Source: Hyphomicrobiales bacterium (GTDB taxonomy: Bacteria > Pseudomonadota > Alphaproteobacteria > Rhodobacterales > Rhodobacteraceae). From it: a stretch of DNA of 5,343 bases. This document shows, piece after piece, positions 1-5,343 of the stretch. A program made the position numbers and the translations under genes. The DNA is taken from positions 1-5,343 of the forward strand of contig PWLT01000426.1 of NCBI GenBank assembly GCA_003558415.1, in the 5' to 3' direction. The notes under the pieces were generated by a model, which saw only the letters and a program-made list of their open reading frames with translations, did not search any database and was not told the DNA's origin. Position 1 is the stretch's first letter. The number at the start of each line of letters is the position of its first letter.

Positions 1-367
1 CCTCGCTTTTCTGCAACCCGTGGCGGGCCATGATCGCGCGCAACTCCTGCTCGATCTGGCCGGTCTTGCCGCCCTCCATGTAGAAACCCGCGTTCAGCAT
101 CACCGGGGCGGGCGGCGTCAGGAACAGTTTCGAGTAAAGCTGCGAAAGGTCGATGGGCGCTCCGATGGCGCCCGCATCACGGCGCAGCGCGGCGATGTCC
201 GCGCCGACCACTAGAGCGATCTCCTCGCACATCGCTTCCAGATCGTCGGCCAGGCTGCCGGTGAAGACGTCGTGAAACGTGTCGTCCTGCGGCTGACTGA
301 AGGCGCGCGCGAGGCACAGCCAGAAATCGCGCCTCGAATAGCTCTGCGCCGCGAGGTTGTCGGTCAT
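1..367 (-). CDS. TorD/DmsD-family molybdoenzyme chaperone, 3' end cut by window edge
   Basis: The first 122 residues are present, starting at the ATG whose complement lies at 365-367. The frame is open to the left edge, so the C-terminal part (the family is usually about 200 residues) is missing. TorD-like proteins are cytoplasmic, all-helical chaperones that bind the apo catalytic subunit of a molybdoenzyme, help cofactor loading and guard Tat export. Visible support: a helical N-terminus with SRRDFWLCLARAFSQP (residues 11-26), then DLSQLYSKLFL followed by a proline-rich PPAPV and the NAGFYMEGG stretch (about 72-100). This matches the family pattern of Y-x-x-LF followed by a Pro-containing loop. 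An AAGAGAG ribosome site sits 6 bases before the ATG. It lies about 100 bases behind the molybdopterin/NrfD frame on the same strand, the usual place for such a chaperone. The family is assigned by pattern only; the exact client cannot be named. Confidence 0.78.
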   Translation of the reverse strand, partial: MTDNLAAQSYSRRDFWLCLARAFSQPQDDTFHDVFTGSLADDLEAMCEEIALVVGADIAALRRDAGAIGAPIDLSQLYSKLFLTPPAPVMLNAGFYMEGGKTGQIEQELRAIMARHGLQKSE

Positions 368-373
368 CTCAAT

Positions 374-380
374 CTCTCTT
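374..380 (-). promoter_or_regulatory. Ribosome binding site of the TorD-like gene
   Basis: On the minus strand AAGAGAG stands 6 bases before the ATG at 367. It is purine-rich and correctly spaced, and supports this start codon. It also suggests the chaperone is translated independently of the upstream fused frame. Confidence 0.6.
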
Positions 381-420
381 CTGCTTGTGTCGTCAACTGG
401 CCTGGTCCGGAAATGCGGCA

Positions 421-439
421 GGGCGGCATGGTGCCGCCC
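421..439 (-). repeat. Perfect 8-bp inverted repeat (hairpin) between nrfD-like and torD-like genes
   Basis: GGGCGGCA (421-428) and TGCCGCCC (432-439) are perfect reverse complements around a 3-base loop, giving a very GC-rich stem. It lies in the 100-base gap, 29 bases beyond the stop codon of the fused frame. No T-run follows on the minus strand (the next bases are TGCCGCATTTCC), so it is not a classic intrinsic terminator. It could be an mRNA-stabilising or processing hairpin that sets different levels for membrane subunit and chaperone, or a leaky terminator. The remaining bases of the gap show nothing else beyond the chaperone's ribosome site. Confidence 0.55.
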
Positions 440-467
440 CGCGCGTCGTCATGCCGGGAGGGCCGGC

Positions 468-1589
468 TCAGACGGTGGCTTCAACGCCTTGGGCTGCCTC
501 CAGCTCACTGGGCATGGCCGAGAGGTTGAGAAACCGCTCGCCCGCGGCATAGAGCGCGAACAGCATGGCAGAGCCCATGATCGTCAACGCCCATTCGGTG
601 AGCGAGGGCGTGTATTCGATCAGCCCCCATTCCCAGGTGCCGCGAAAGAGCGGCACCACCTGCCCGCCGACGACGAAGAAGTAGCGCTCGGCGAACAGCC
701 CGGCGAAGACCGCCATCGACACCAGCACCTGAACGGCCGGATTGGTGCGCAGCCCGGCAAAGAGCATGATCACGAAAGGCGCCACGATCCCCAGCCAGAG
801 CGAGGCCTGATAGACCGGCGAGGCGAACAGGAAGTCACGCCAGACCAGATGGATCTCGGGGTTGTTGGTGTAGAGCCCGGTGATCGCGCGCACCGCGATG
901 AACAGCACCGTGCCGCCCAGCACCGCCGCGAAGAGCCGCGGCAGCGGGCCTGCGAACATGGCGCGCATTGCTGGGGGCATCGCTGCGCGGTTGAAGCCGT
1001 AGGCGAGGTAGGTGAAGAACACCACCGCCGCCAGACCGCTGGTGACCGCCGTGAGGAAGAAATAGATCGGCATCAACCCGTCGAACCAGAAGGGCCGCAT
1101 GCTCATCATGCCGAAGATCAGCGCCAGGTTGCCGCTGGCCAGCAGCACCGCGAGGAAAGAGGCGATGCCGATCTGGCGGCTGGTCTTGCTGTCCCATTCG
1201 CGGCCTTCCATCTTCTGGAACTTCCACATCAGGAACGCGAGGTCGGCGACATAGAACACGCCCATCCAGAACATCGCCGACTGGATCTGCATGTTCAGCG
1301 GTATCACCCAGAGCATGCGGAACACATGGCCCAGCTCCATCGCCAGCACCGCCATGCCCGAGATCAGGATGATGAAGGCGAGGTAGACCGAACGTTTCGC
1401 CAGCGGGTAGAACCGCTTGAAGCCGAACACGAGCGGCAGCGCGGCGATCATGCCCAGCCCCGAGGAGGCCAGCGCGAAATAGAGATAGGTCGCAATCGGC
1501 TGGCCCCAGGGCATCTGCGAGGAGGTGTTGAAGCTGCGATGGCCCACCGCCATCAGGTCCATCATCGCATAGGCGAAGGCGGCGATGGC
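468..1589 (-). other. Domain segment: NrfD/PsrC-type integral membrane quinone-reactive subunit
   Basis: This covers residues about 400-772 of the fused frame. About nine hydrophobic helices can be seen, near residues 430-455, 464-484, 498-521, 538-560, 569-595, 614-638, 656-678, 683-704 and 731-748. The loop following helix 2 carries AMELGHVFR (482-490), which corresponds to the conserved acidic-LG motif of NrfD proteins near the quinone site. The opening MPWGQPIATYLYFALASSGL (425-444) is a typical NrfD first helix ('WGxPvAxYLFxaglaaG'). NrfD-type subunits anchor the catalytic and iron-sulfur subunits at the membrane and exchange electrons with quinone. Length is close to that of a full PsrC-like protein, so little of this gene may be lost. 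No ribosome site was found before the internal ATG codons at residues 408-409, so independent translation is doubtful. Confidence 0.88.
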
Positions 1590-2786
1590 CACGTCCTCGA
1601 AGCCGCGGGCGCGGTGGCGCAGCACGTTCTCGACATTGTCGATCTCGCGGTAATACTCGCCCATCGGCCCGTCGATGCGCTTGCCGATCTCGATGAGCAC
1701 ATCGCCGAAATGCATGGTGTCATGGATCGGGTCAACGGCAGGCACCCGCAGCGCGGTCATCGGCCAGCCCTCGAACGGATAGGTCGGGCTGTCCTGCCAG
1801 CGCTCCAGATAGGTATGATCGGGCAGGATGATGTCGGCATACATCGCCGTCTCGCCGGGAAAGGGCGAGGTGTCGATGATGAACACGTCCTTGAGCGCCT
1901 CCTCCCAGACCCGCGGGTTGGGCGCCGACCAGATCGGGTTGGTGTAGTAGAACATGGCGGTGTCGAGCTTGTAGGGATCACCCGCCAGATGGTTCGGCCC
2001 GGCCTCCTGCATCATGTGTGAGGTCATCGGCCAGCGCTCGGTGCCCGCCATGTCGATGCGTGGCTGGTCCTTCCATTCGCCGTTCTCGGCCCAGTCGTCG
2101 AGATAGTCATCGGCATTCACCGGCAGGTCGCCATAGGGTACGCCCATCTGGTAGAAGAGCCCACCCTTTTCCGCGAACAGGCTGCCCACCAGCGCGTTGA
2201 GCGCGTGAATGGCCATGCCCGCATAGGTGCCGTTGGTGTGCGAGGTGGGGCCGCGCTCCATGATCGCCATGGCCGGGCGCGTGGTGCCGAATTCGCGCGC
2301 CACGGCGCGGATGGTGGAGGCCGGCACCTCGGTGATCTCTTCGGCCCATTCCGGGGTGCGGTCCTTGAGTTCCTCGTTCCACCAGTCCACCAGACCGTGG
2401 GTCCACAGCTCGACAAAGCCGCTGCCCTCCGCCGGCTGCGTGGTGACCTCGCCGGTCTCGGGGTCGGTCACGGCCACCTGTGCTGCGGCGCTGATGGTCT
2501 CGCCGGTGGCGAAATGGTTGCGGCCATCGGCGAAGTCGCCGACGAATTCGCGGTCCCACAGCCCTTCGGTCAGGATCACATGGGCAATGGCCAGCGCCAT
2601 CGCGCCATCGGTGGCGGGCTTGATATAGACCGCGCGGTCGGAGGCCGCCATGGTGGGGTTGGCTGACTGGCCGTCGAGCGGGATCAGCAGCCCGACCGCT
2701 TTGCATCCGAATGCGTCGACGGCGCGAACGATCAACTCCGGCTTGCCAGCGGGCATTGGGACGATTGGTGGAGGAACGCAGCCCAC
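468..2786 (-). CDS. In-frame fusion of a truncated molybdopterin oxidoreductase and an NrfD/PsrC membrane subunit (probable deletion remnant)
   Basis: One uninterrupted 772-codon frame ends at the TGA at 470-468. Residues about 20-397 are the central part of a bis-MGD molybdopterin oxidoreductase catalytic subunit. Residues about 400-772 are a polytopic NrfD/PsrC-type quinol-interacting subunit. In intact complexes of the Psr/Phs/Arr/Soe kind these are separate proteins joined through a four-cluster iron-sulfur subunit. Three parts are missing: the N-terminal Cys-rich 4Fe-4S motif and the region with the molybdenum ligand, the C-terminal molydopterin-dinucleotide-binding domain, and the whole iron-sulfur subunit. 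The GTG at 2786 is only a nominal start, with ATG at 2756 as an alternative. The frame is open back into the end of yebC and no clear ribosome site precedes either start. Such a product should not be a working enzyme: it could not bind the cofactor normally and has no electron relay. I read it as a pseudogene-like remnant that happens to remain open. A misassembled contig would look the same. Confidence 0.85.
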   Translation of the reverse strand: MGCVPPPIVPMPAGKPELIVRAVDAFGCKAVGLLIPLDGQSANPTMAASDRAVYIKPATDGAMALAIAHVILTEGLWDREFVGDFADGRNHFATGETISAAAQVAVTDPETGEVTTQPAEGSGFVELWTHGLVDWWNEELKDRTPEWAEEITEVPASTIRAVAREFGTTRPAMAIMERGPTSHTNGTYAGMAIHALNALVGSLFAEKGGLFYQMGVPYGDLPVNADDYLDDWAENGEWKDQPRIDMAGTERWPMTSHMMQEAGPNHLAGDPYKLDTAMFYYTNPIWSAPNPRVWEEALKDVFIIDTSPFPGETAMYADIILPDHTYLERWQDSPTYPFEGWPMTALRVPAVDPIHDTMHFGDVLIEIGKRIDGPMGEYYREIDNVENVLRHRARGFEDVAIAAFAYAMMDLMAVGHRSFNTSSQMPWGQPIATYLYFALASSGLGMIAALPLVFGFKRFYPLAKRSVYLAFIILISGMAVLAMELGHVFRMLWVIPLNMQIQSAMFWMGVFYVADLAFLMWKFQKMEGREWDSKTSRQIGIASFLAVLLASGNLALIFGMMSMRPFWFDGLMPIYFFLTAVTSGLAAVVFFTYLAYGFNRAAMPPAMRAMFAGPLPRLFAAVLGGTVLFIAVRAITGLYTNNPEIHLVWRDFLFASPVYQASLWLGIVAPFVIMLFAGLRTNPAVQVLVSMAVFAGLFAERYFFVVGGQVVPLFRGTWEWGLIEYTPSLTEWALTIMGSAMLFALYAAGERFLNLSAMPSELEAAQGVEATV
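1596..2729 (-). other. Domain segment: central part of molybdopterin oxidoreductase (PsrA/PhsA/ArrA-like)
   Basis: This covers residues about 20-397 of the fused frame. Recognisable family stretches are SDRAVYIKPATDGAMALAIA (49-68), a version of the 'ADxxlpIrPGTDgAlalA' signature. It is followed by HVILTEGLWDREFVGDF (69-85), the GSLFAEKGG stretch (201-209), FYYTNPIWSAPNPRVWEEAL (279-298), and SPFPGETAMYADIILPDHTY (307-326), which resembles the 'sPfxseTAmyADiiLPdxtylEr' motif. Homology is clear from about residue 44. Residues 17-43 (GKPELIVRAVDAFGCKAVGL and following) can be aligned to the expected preceding beta strand, but the IPLDGQSAN portion departs from the usual V-D-P-xx-S pattern. Family members are usually about 750-950 residues, so less than half remains. 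Substrate (polysulfide, thiosulfate, tetrathionate, sulfite or arsenic oxyanion) cannot be settled because the discriminating active-site region is gone. Confidence 0.85.
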
Positions 2787-2826
2787 CGGTCCCGGCCAAA
2801 GGCCACTGAGCGGGTCAGCCTCTGCT

Positions 2827-3567
2827 TCAGAGCTGCTCCATCACCTCGTCGGAGACCTCGACATTGGAGGTGACCTTCTGCACGTCGTCGTCATCCTCCA
2901 GCGCCTCGATCAGGCGAAAGAGCTTCTGCGCGCCCTCGAGATCAAGCTCGGTCGTGGTGGTGGGCTTCCACACCAGCCGCGTGGCCTCCGACTCGCCCAG
3001 ATGTTCCTCCAGCGCCGCGGCGACATGGGCCAGTTCCTTGTCATCGGTCCAGATGGTGTGGCCGTCCTCGCCGCTTTCAACATCCTCCGCGCCGGCCTCG
3101 ATCGCGGCCAGCATGATGTCGTCGGGCGAGCCCGCCTCGGGGGGATAGACGACCTGCCCCTTGCGCTCGAACATGAAGGCGACCGAGCCGCTCTCGCCCA
3201 TGTTGCCGCCATGCTTGCCGAAGGTCGAGCGCACGGTGGAGGCGGTGCGGTTGCGGTTGTCGGTCATCGCCTCGACGATCAGCGCCACGCCGCCGGGGCC
3301 GTAGCCCTCATAGCGGATTTCCTCATAGGCCTCGACATCGCCGCCCTGCGCCTTCTTGATGGCGCGGTCGATATTGTCCTTGGGCATGGAATTCGACTTG
3401 GCCTCCTTGATGGCCAGCCGCAGGCGCGGGTTCTTCTCGGGGTCGGGGTCGCCCATCCTGGCCGCCACCGTGATCTCCTTGGAGAGCTTGGAGAACAGCT
3501 TGGAACGCGCCGCGTCCTGGCGCCCCTTGCGATGCTGGATATTGGCCCATTTGGAATGGCCTGCCAT
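2827..3567 (-). CDS. yebC: YebC/PmpR-family protein
   Basis: This encodes a complete protein of 246 residues, the normal family length. It begins with the near-invariant [18 protein letters not shown], continues with [20 protein letters not shown] (about 88-107) and [20 protein letters not shown], and ends with a [10 protein letters not shown] stretch and an acidic [12 protein letters not shown] motif before the C-terminus. The family folds as three domains and is cytoplasmic. It was long annotated as a DNA-binding transcriptional regulator. Newer work on the family links it to translation, relieving ribosome stalling at difficult (proline-rich) stretches. The frame extends upstream of 3567, but the conserved N-terminus and a GGGGG ribosome site 7 bases ahead fix the ATG at 3567. 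The next frame on the same strand starts about 40 bases past its stop. No relation of function to the molybdoenzyme genes is expected. Confidence 0.97.
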   Translation of the reverse strand: MAGHSKWANIQHRKGRQDAARSKLFSKLSKEITVAARMGDPDPEKNPRLRLAIKEAKSNSMPKDNIDRAIKKAQGGDVEAYEEIRYEGYGPGGVALIVEAMTDNRNRTASTVRSTFGKHGGNMGESGSVAFMFERKGQVVYPPEAGSPDDIMLAAIEAGAEDVESGEDGHTIWTDDKELAHVAAALEEHLGESEATRLVWKPTTTTELDLEGAQKLFRLIEALEDDDDVQKVTSNVEVSDEVMEQL

Positions 3568-3574
3568 GTGTGAT

Positions 3575-3579
3575 CCCCC
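3575..3579 (-). promoter_or_regulatory. Ribosome binding site of yebC
   Basis: On the minus strand GGGGG (followed by AT) stands 7 bases before the ATG at 3567. It helps choose this start over the upstream in-frame possibilities, in agreement with the conserved MAGHSKW N-terminus. Confidence 0.55.
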
Positions 3580-3603
3580 GCAGGATTGTAACGTTGCGCA
3601 CAG

Positions 3604-3633
3604 CCTATATGTCAGCGGAACCCGGCCCCGCAA
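3604..3633 (-). promoter_or_regulatory. Candidate sigma-70-type promoter for yebC
   Basis: On the minus strand TTGCGG (3633-3628) and TATAGG (3609-3604) are separated by 18 bases. The predicted start of transcription is near 3597, giving a leader of about 30 bases ahead of the yebC ATG. The -35 box begins with the CTTG common in alphaproteobacterial promoters. This is a match by eye only. The rest of the divergent region 3568-3719 shows no clear operator or strong hairpin, and no convincing promoter was found for the rightward permease gene. Confidence 0.4.
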
Positions 3634-3708
3634 GATCGGGAGTGGCGCGAACGCGTTGCCAAGGGGCTGCGCTTCTGCTGTGTGGGGATGGTCGCACCGC
3701 GACGAAAC

Positions 3709-3713
3709 AAGGA
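3709..3713 (+). promoter_or_regulatory. Ribosome binding site of the SLC13 permease gene
   Basis: AAGGA lies 6 bases before the ATG at 3720. It is a good Shine-Dalgarno match and fixes this start codon; the protein begins at once with a hydrophobic membrane segment ([16 protein letters not shown]). Confidence 0.75.
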
Positions 3714-3719
3714 AAGCGC

Positions 3720-5343
3720 ATGACTCCCGACCAGATATTCCTGTTCTGCCTTTTCGCGCTGGTCTTCGCGTTCTTTCTGTGGGGGCGCATCCGCTACGAT
3801 ATCGTCGCGTTCTCGGCCCTTCTGATCGGGGTGGTCTGGGGCGTCGTACCGGTGGAGGAGACGTTTTCGGGCTTCGGCCACCCCGCGACGCTGATCGTGG
3901 CGCTGGTGCTGATCGTCTCGGGCGGGCTGATGCGCTCGGGCGCGGTGGTGTGGCTGGCCAAATATCTGGCCGACAAGAATCGCCCGCCAATGCTGCACAT
4001 CGCGACCCTGGGCGGTGCCGGGGCGCTGATGTCGGGTTTCATGAACAATATCGCGGCGCTGGCGCTGCTCATGCCCATCGACACCCAGACCGCACGCAAG
4101 GCCAAGCGCGCGGTGGGGATGACGCTGATGCCGCTGTCCTTCGCGACGATTCTCGGGGGCATGATCACCATGATCGGCACGCCGCCCAACATCATCGTGG
4201 CAACCTTTCGCAACGACGAACTCGGCGAGCCCTTCGCCATGTTCGACTTCGCACCGGTCGGCGCAGCGGTAGCGCTGGCCGGTGTGCTGTTTGTCGCGCT
4301 TGTCGGCTGGCGCCTGCTGCCCGGACGGGTGAAGGACGGGGGGCCCAAGCGCGAGGTGATCGACGAGTTCATTGCCGAGCTGGTGGTGCCGCAGGATTCA
4401 AAACTTGAAGGCAAGCGCGTACGCGACATCGAAGAGAGAGCCGAGGACGCCGACCTCGCCATCCTTGCCGTCCTGCGCGAGGGAAAGCGCCGCTACGGGG
4501 CGGCCCGCAACATCGCGCTTGCCGCCGGTGACGTGCTGCTGGTGGAGGCTGCGCCCGAGGGGCTGGAGGAATTCCGCTCGGAAATGAAGCTCGCCTTTCC
4601 CGAGGCCGATACGTCGGATAACGACAAGAAAAAGGCGAAGAAGGACAAATCGGGCATCGACATCGCCTCCGGTGCGGGAATGGTGATGATCGAGGTGGTC
4701 GTCCAGCAGGGGGCCCGGATCGCGGGCAAGACGGCGCAGTCGGTGGGTCTGTCGTGGCGCCACCAGGCGGTGCTGATGGGCATCTCGCGCGAGGGGCGCA
4801 CGATTCGCGACCGCATCCGGCGCACCACCATCCGGCCCGGCGACATTATGCTCTTACTGGTCCCCGAGGAGACGCAGACCCATGTCACCGAATGGCTGGG
4901 AGGCATCTCGCTGGCCGGGCGCGAGCAGCCGGTGTTCCGCCCGCGCAAGACCGCCATCGCCGTGGGCCTCTTCGCATTGGCGGTGCTGGTGGCCAGCTTT
5001 GGCCTGTTGCCCCTGCAGGTGGCGCTGGGCTTCGTGATCGTGGGCTACGTTCTCACCCGCGTACTGCAGCTCGACGAACTTTACACCCATGTCGACTGGC
5101 CCGTGGTTGTGCTGCTGGGGTCGATGATCCCGCTGGGCATGGCGCTCGACACCACCGGCGGCGCGGCGCTGATCGCCGGCGCGCTGGAGCAACTGACGGC
5201 AGGTCTTCCGGCCTGGGTGGCTCTGGCGCTGATCATGGTGATCACCATGACGCTGTCGGACATCCTCAACAACAACGCCACCACCATCCTCGCAGCGCCC
5301 GTGGCGATACGCCTTGCCGAACGCATGGAGGTCAATCCAGACC
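3720..5343 (+). CDS. SLC13/DASS-family permease with two RCK_C (TrkA-C) domains, 3' end cut by window edge
   Basis: The first 541 residues of an inner-membrane transporter are present and the frame runs off the right edge. SLC13-type (divalent anion:Na+ symporter, ion transporter superfamily) proteins have two inverted membrane halves, each with a re-entrant hairpin bearing an Asn-rich substrate and sodium motif. Both are visible: [14 protein letters not shown] (106-119) followed by IGTPPNIIV (152-160), and [15 protein letters not shown] (513-527). Between the halves is a cytoplasmic insert of about 200 residues holding two RCK_C domains (about 208-288 and 317-399), joined by a Lys/Asp-rich linker. 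This architecture is common in bacterial SLC13 permeases related to the sulfate/dicarboxylate group. The substrate (sulfate, dicarboxylate or other anion) is not determined by the sequence. Probably only the last few tens of residues are missing. It is divergent from yebC, so it is not in that operon. One rare TTA codon (4854-4856) stands out in otherwise GC-rich codon use. Confidence 0.94.
   Translation, partial: MTPDQIFLFCLFALVFAFFLWGRIRYDIVAFSALLIGVVWGVVPVEETFSGFGHPATLIVALVLIVSGGLMRSGAVVWLAKYLADKNRPPMLHIATLGGAGALMSGFMNNIAALALLMPIDTQTARKAKRAVGMTLMPLSFATILGGMITMIGTPPNIIVATFRNDELGEPFAMFDFAPVGAAVALAGVLFVALVGWRLLPGRVKDGGPKREVIDEFIAELVVPQDSKLEGKRVRDIEERAEDADLAILAVLREGKRRYGAARNIALAAGDVLLVEAAPEGLEEFRSEMKLAFPEADTSDNDKKKAKKDKSGIDIASGAGMVMIEVVVQQGARIAGKTAQSVGLSWRHQAVLMGISREGRTIRDRIRRTTIRPGDIMLLLVPEETQTHVTEWLGGISLAGREQPVFRPRKTAIAVGLFALAVLVASFGLLPLQVALGFVIVGYVLTRVLQLDELYTHVDWPVVVLLGSMIPLGMALDTTGGAALIAGALEQLTAGLPAWVALALIMVITMTLSDILNNNATTILAAPVAIRLAERMEVNPD
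4341..4583 (+). other. First RCK_C (TrkA-C) domain of the permease
   Basis: Residues about 208-288. The pattern is an opening strand with [19 protein letters not shown], then [17 protein letters not shown], and the closing [11 protein letters not shown] (268-278). The 'xL.GDvLlv' ending is the hallmark of this small regulatory domain. In TrkA/RCK proteins such domains bind ligands or ions and control transport; the ligand here is unknown. Confidence 0.8.
4668..4916 (+). other. Second RCK_C (TrkA-C) domain of the permease
   Basis: Residues about 317-399. It repeats the plan of the first domain: [20 protein letters not shown], then [19 protein letters not shown] and the closing [12 protein letters not shown] (371-382). 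Two tandem copies suggest an intramolecular pair forming one regulatory unit on the cytoplasmic side, as in related SLC13 permeases. Confidence 0.8.

Noticed and set aside
357..2021. A 554-codon plus-strand open frame antisense to the NrfD and molybdopterin segments
   Set aside because: Its translation is rich in His, Arg, Glu and Gln with no domain or hydrophobic pattern, which is the expected antisense image of GC-rich codons. The opposite strand encodes clear protein homology over the whole stretch.
2794..2804. Possible terminator hairpin GGCC-AAA-GGCC behind yebC
   Set aside because: The stem is only four pairs and no T-run follows on the minus strand; too weak to call.
2205..3573. Other plus-strand open frames opposite the catalytic fragment and yebC
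   Set aside because: They mirror well-supported genes on the minus strand, are low in complexity (Gly/Ala/Arg/His or Ser-rich), and have no ribosome sites or recognisable motifs.
3656..3684. Possible rightward promoter for the permease gene (TTGCCA, 17 bases, TGTGTG)
   Set aside because: The -10 box is a poor match (no TA start), so it cannot be told from chance in this region.
3568..3990. N-terminal extension of yebC to an upstream start
   Set aside because: The extension is Arg/Pro-rich, overlaps the divergent permease gene and the likely yebC promoter, and precedes the strongly conserved MAGHSKW start.

Overview
This is a GC-rich window with coding on both strands. It most likely comes from an alphaproteobacterium of the Rhodobacteraceae/Roseobacter type. 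The YebC protein has the sequence character I associate with that family, and base and codon composition look alike across all the genes. The taxon is inferred from recognition, not from a search.

Layout. On the minus strand, read right to left, are yebC (3567-2827), a single 772-codon reading frame (2786-468), and the start of a TorD-family chaperone gene (367 to the left edge, cut off). On the plus strand, from a divergent 152-base intergenic region, is a SLC13-type permease gene (3720 to the right edge, cut off). No tRNA, rRNA, CRISPR array or recognisable insertion sequence was seen. Almost all of the window is coding. The only gaps are about 100 bases (368-467), 40 bases (2787-2826) and 152 bases (3568-3719).

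The main oddity is the 772-codon frame. Its first half is the middle part of a molybdopterin oxidoreductase of the polysulfide/thiosulfate/arsenate-reductase type. Its second half is an NrfD/PsrC-type membrane quinone-reactive subunit. In intact operons these are separate genes with an iron-sulfur (4Fe-4S) subunit gene between them, and a TorD-like chaperone gene commonly follows. Here the catalytic subunit lacks both ends, the iron-sulfur subunit is absent, and the remnant is joined in frame to the membrane subunit directly behind yebC. The simplest reading is a respiratory molybdoenzyme operon that has suffered deletions (or a misassembly), leaving a fused open frame and a chaperone with no complete client in the window.

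The other genes look ordinary: YebC (a conserved translation or transcription factor) and a DASS-type anion transporter carrying two cytoplasmic RCK_C (TrkA-C) domains. I do not see convincing evidence of a new biological system. The fusion is the item most worth checking.
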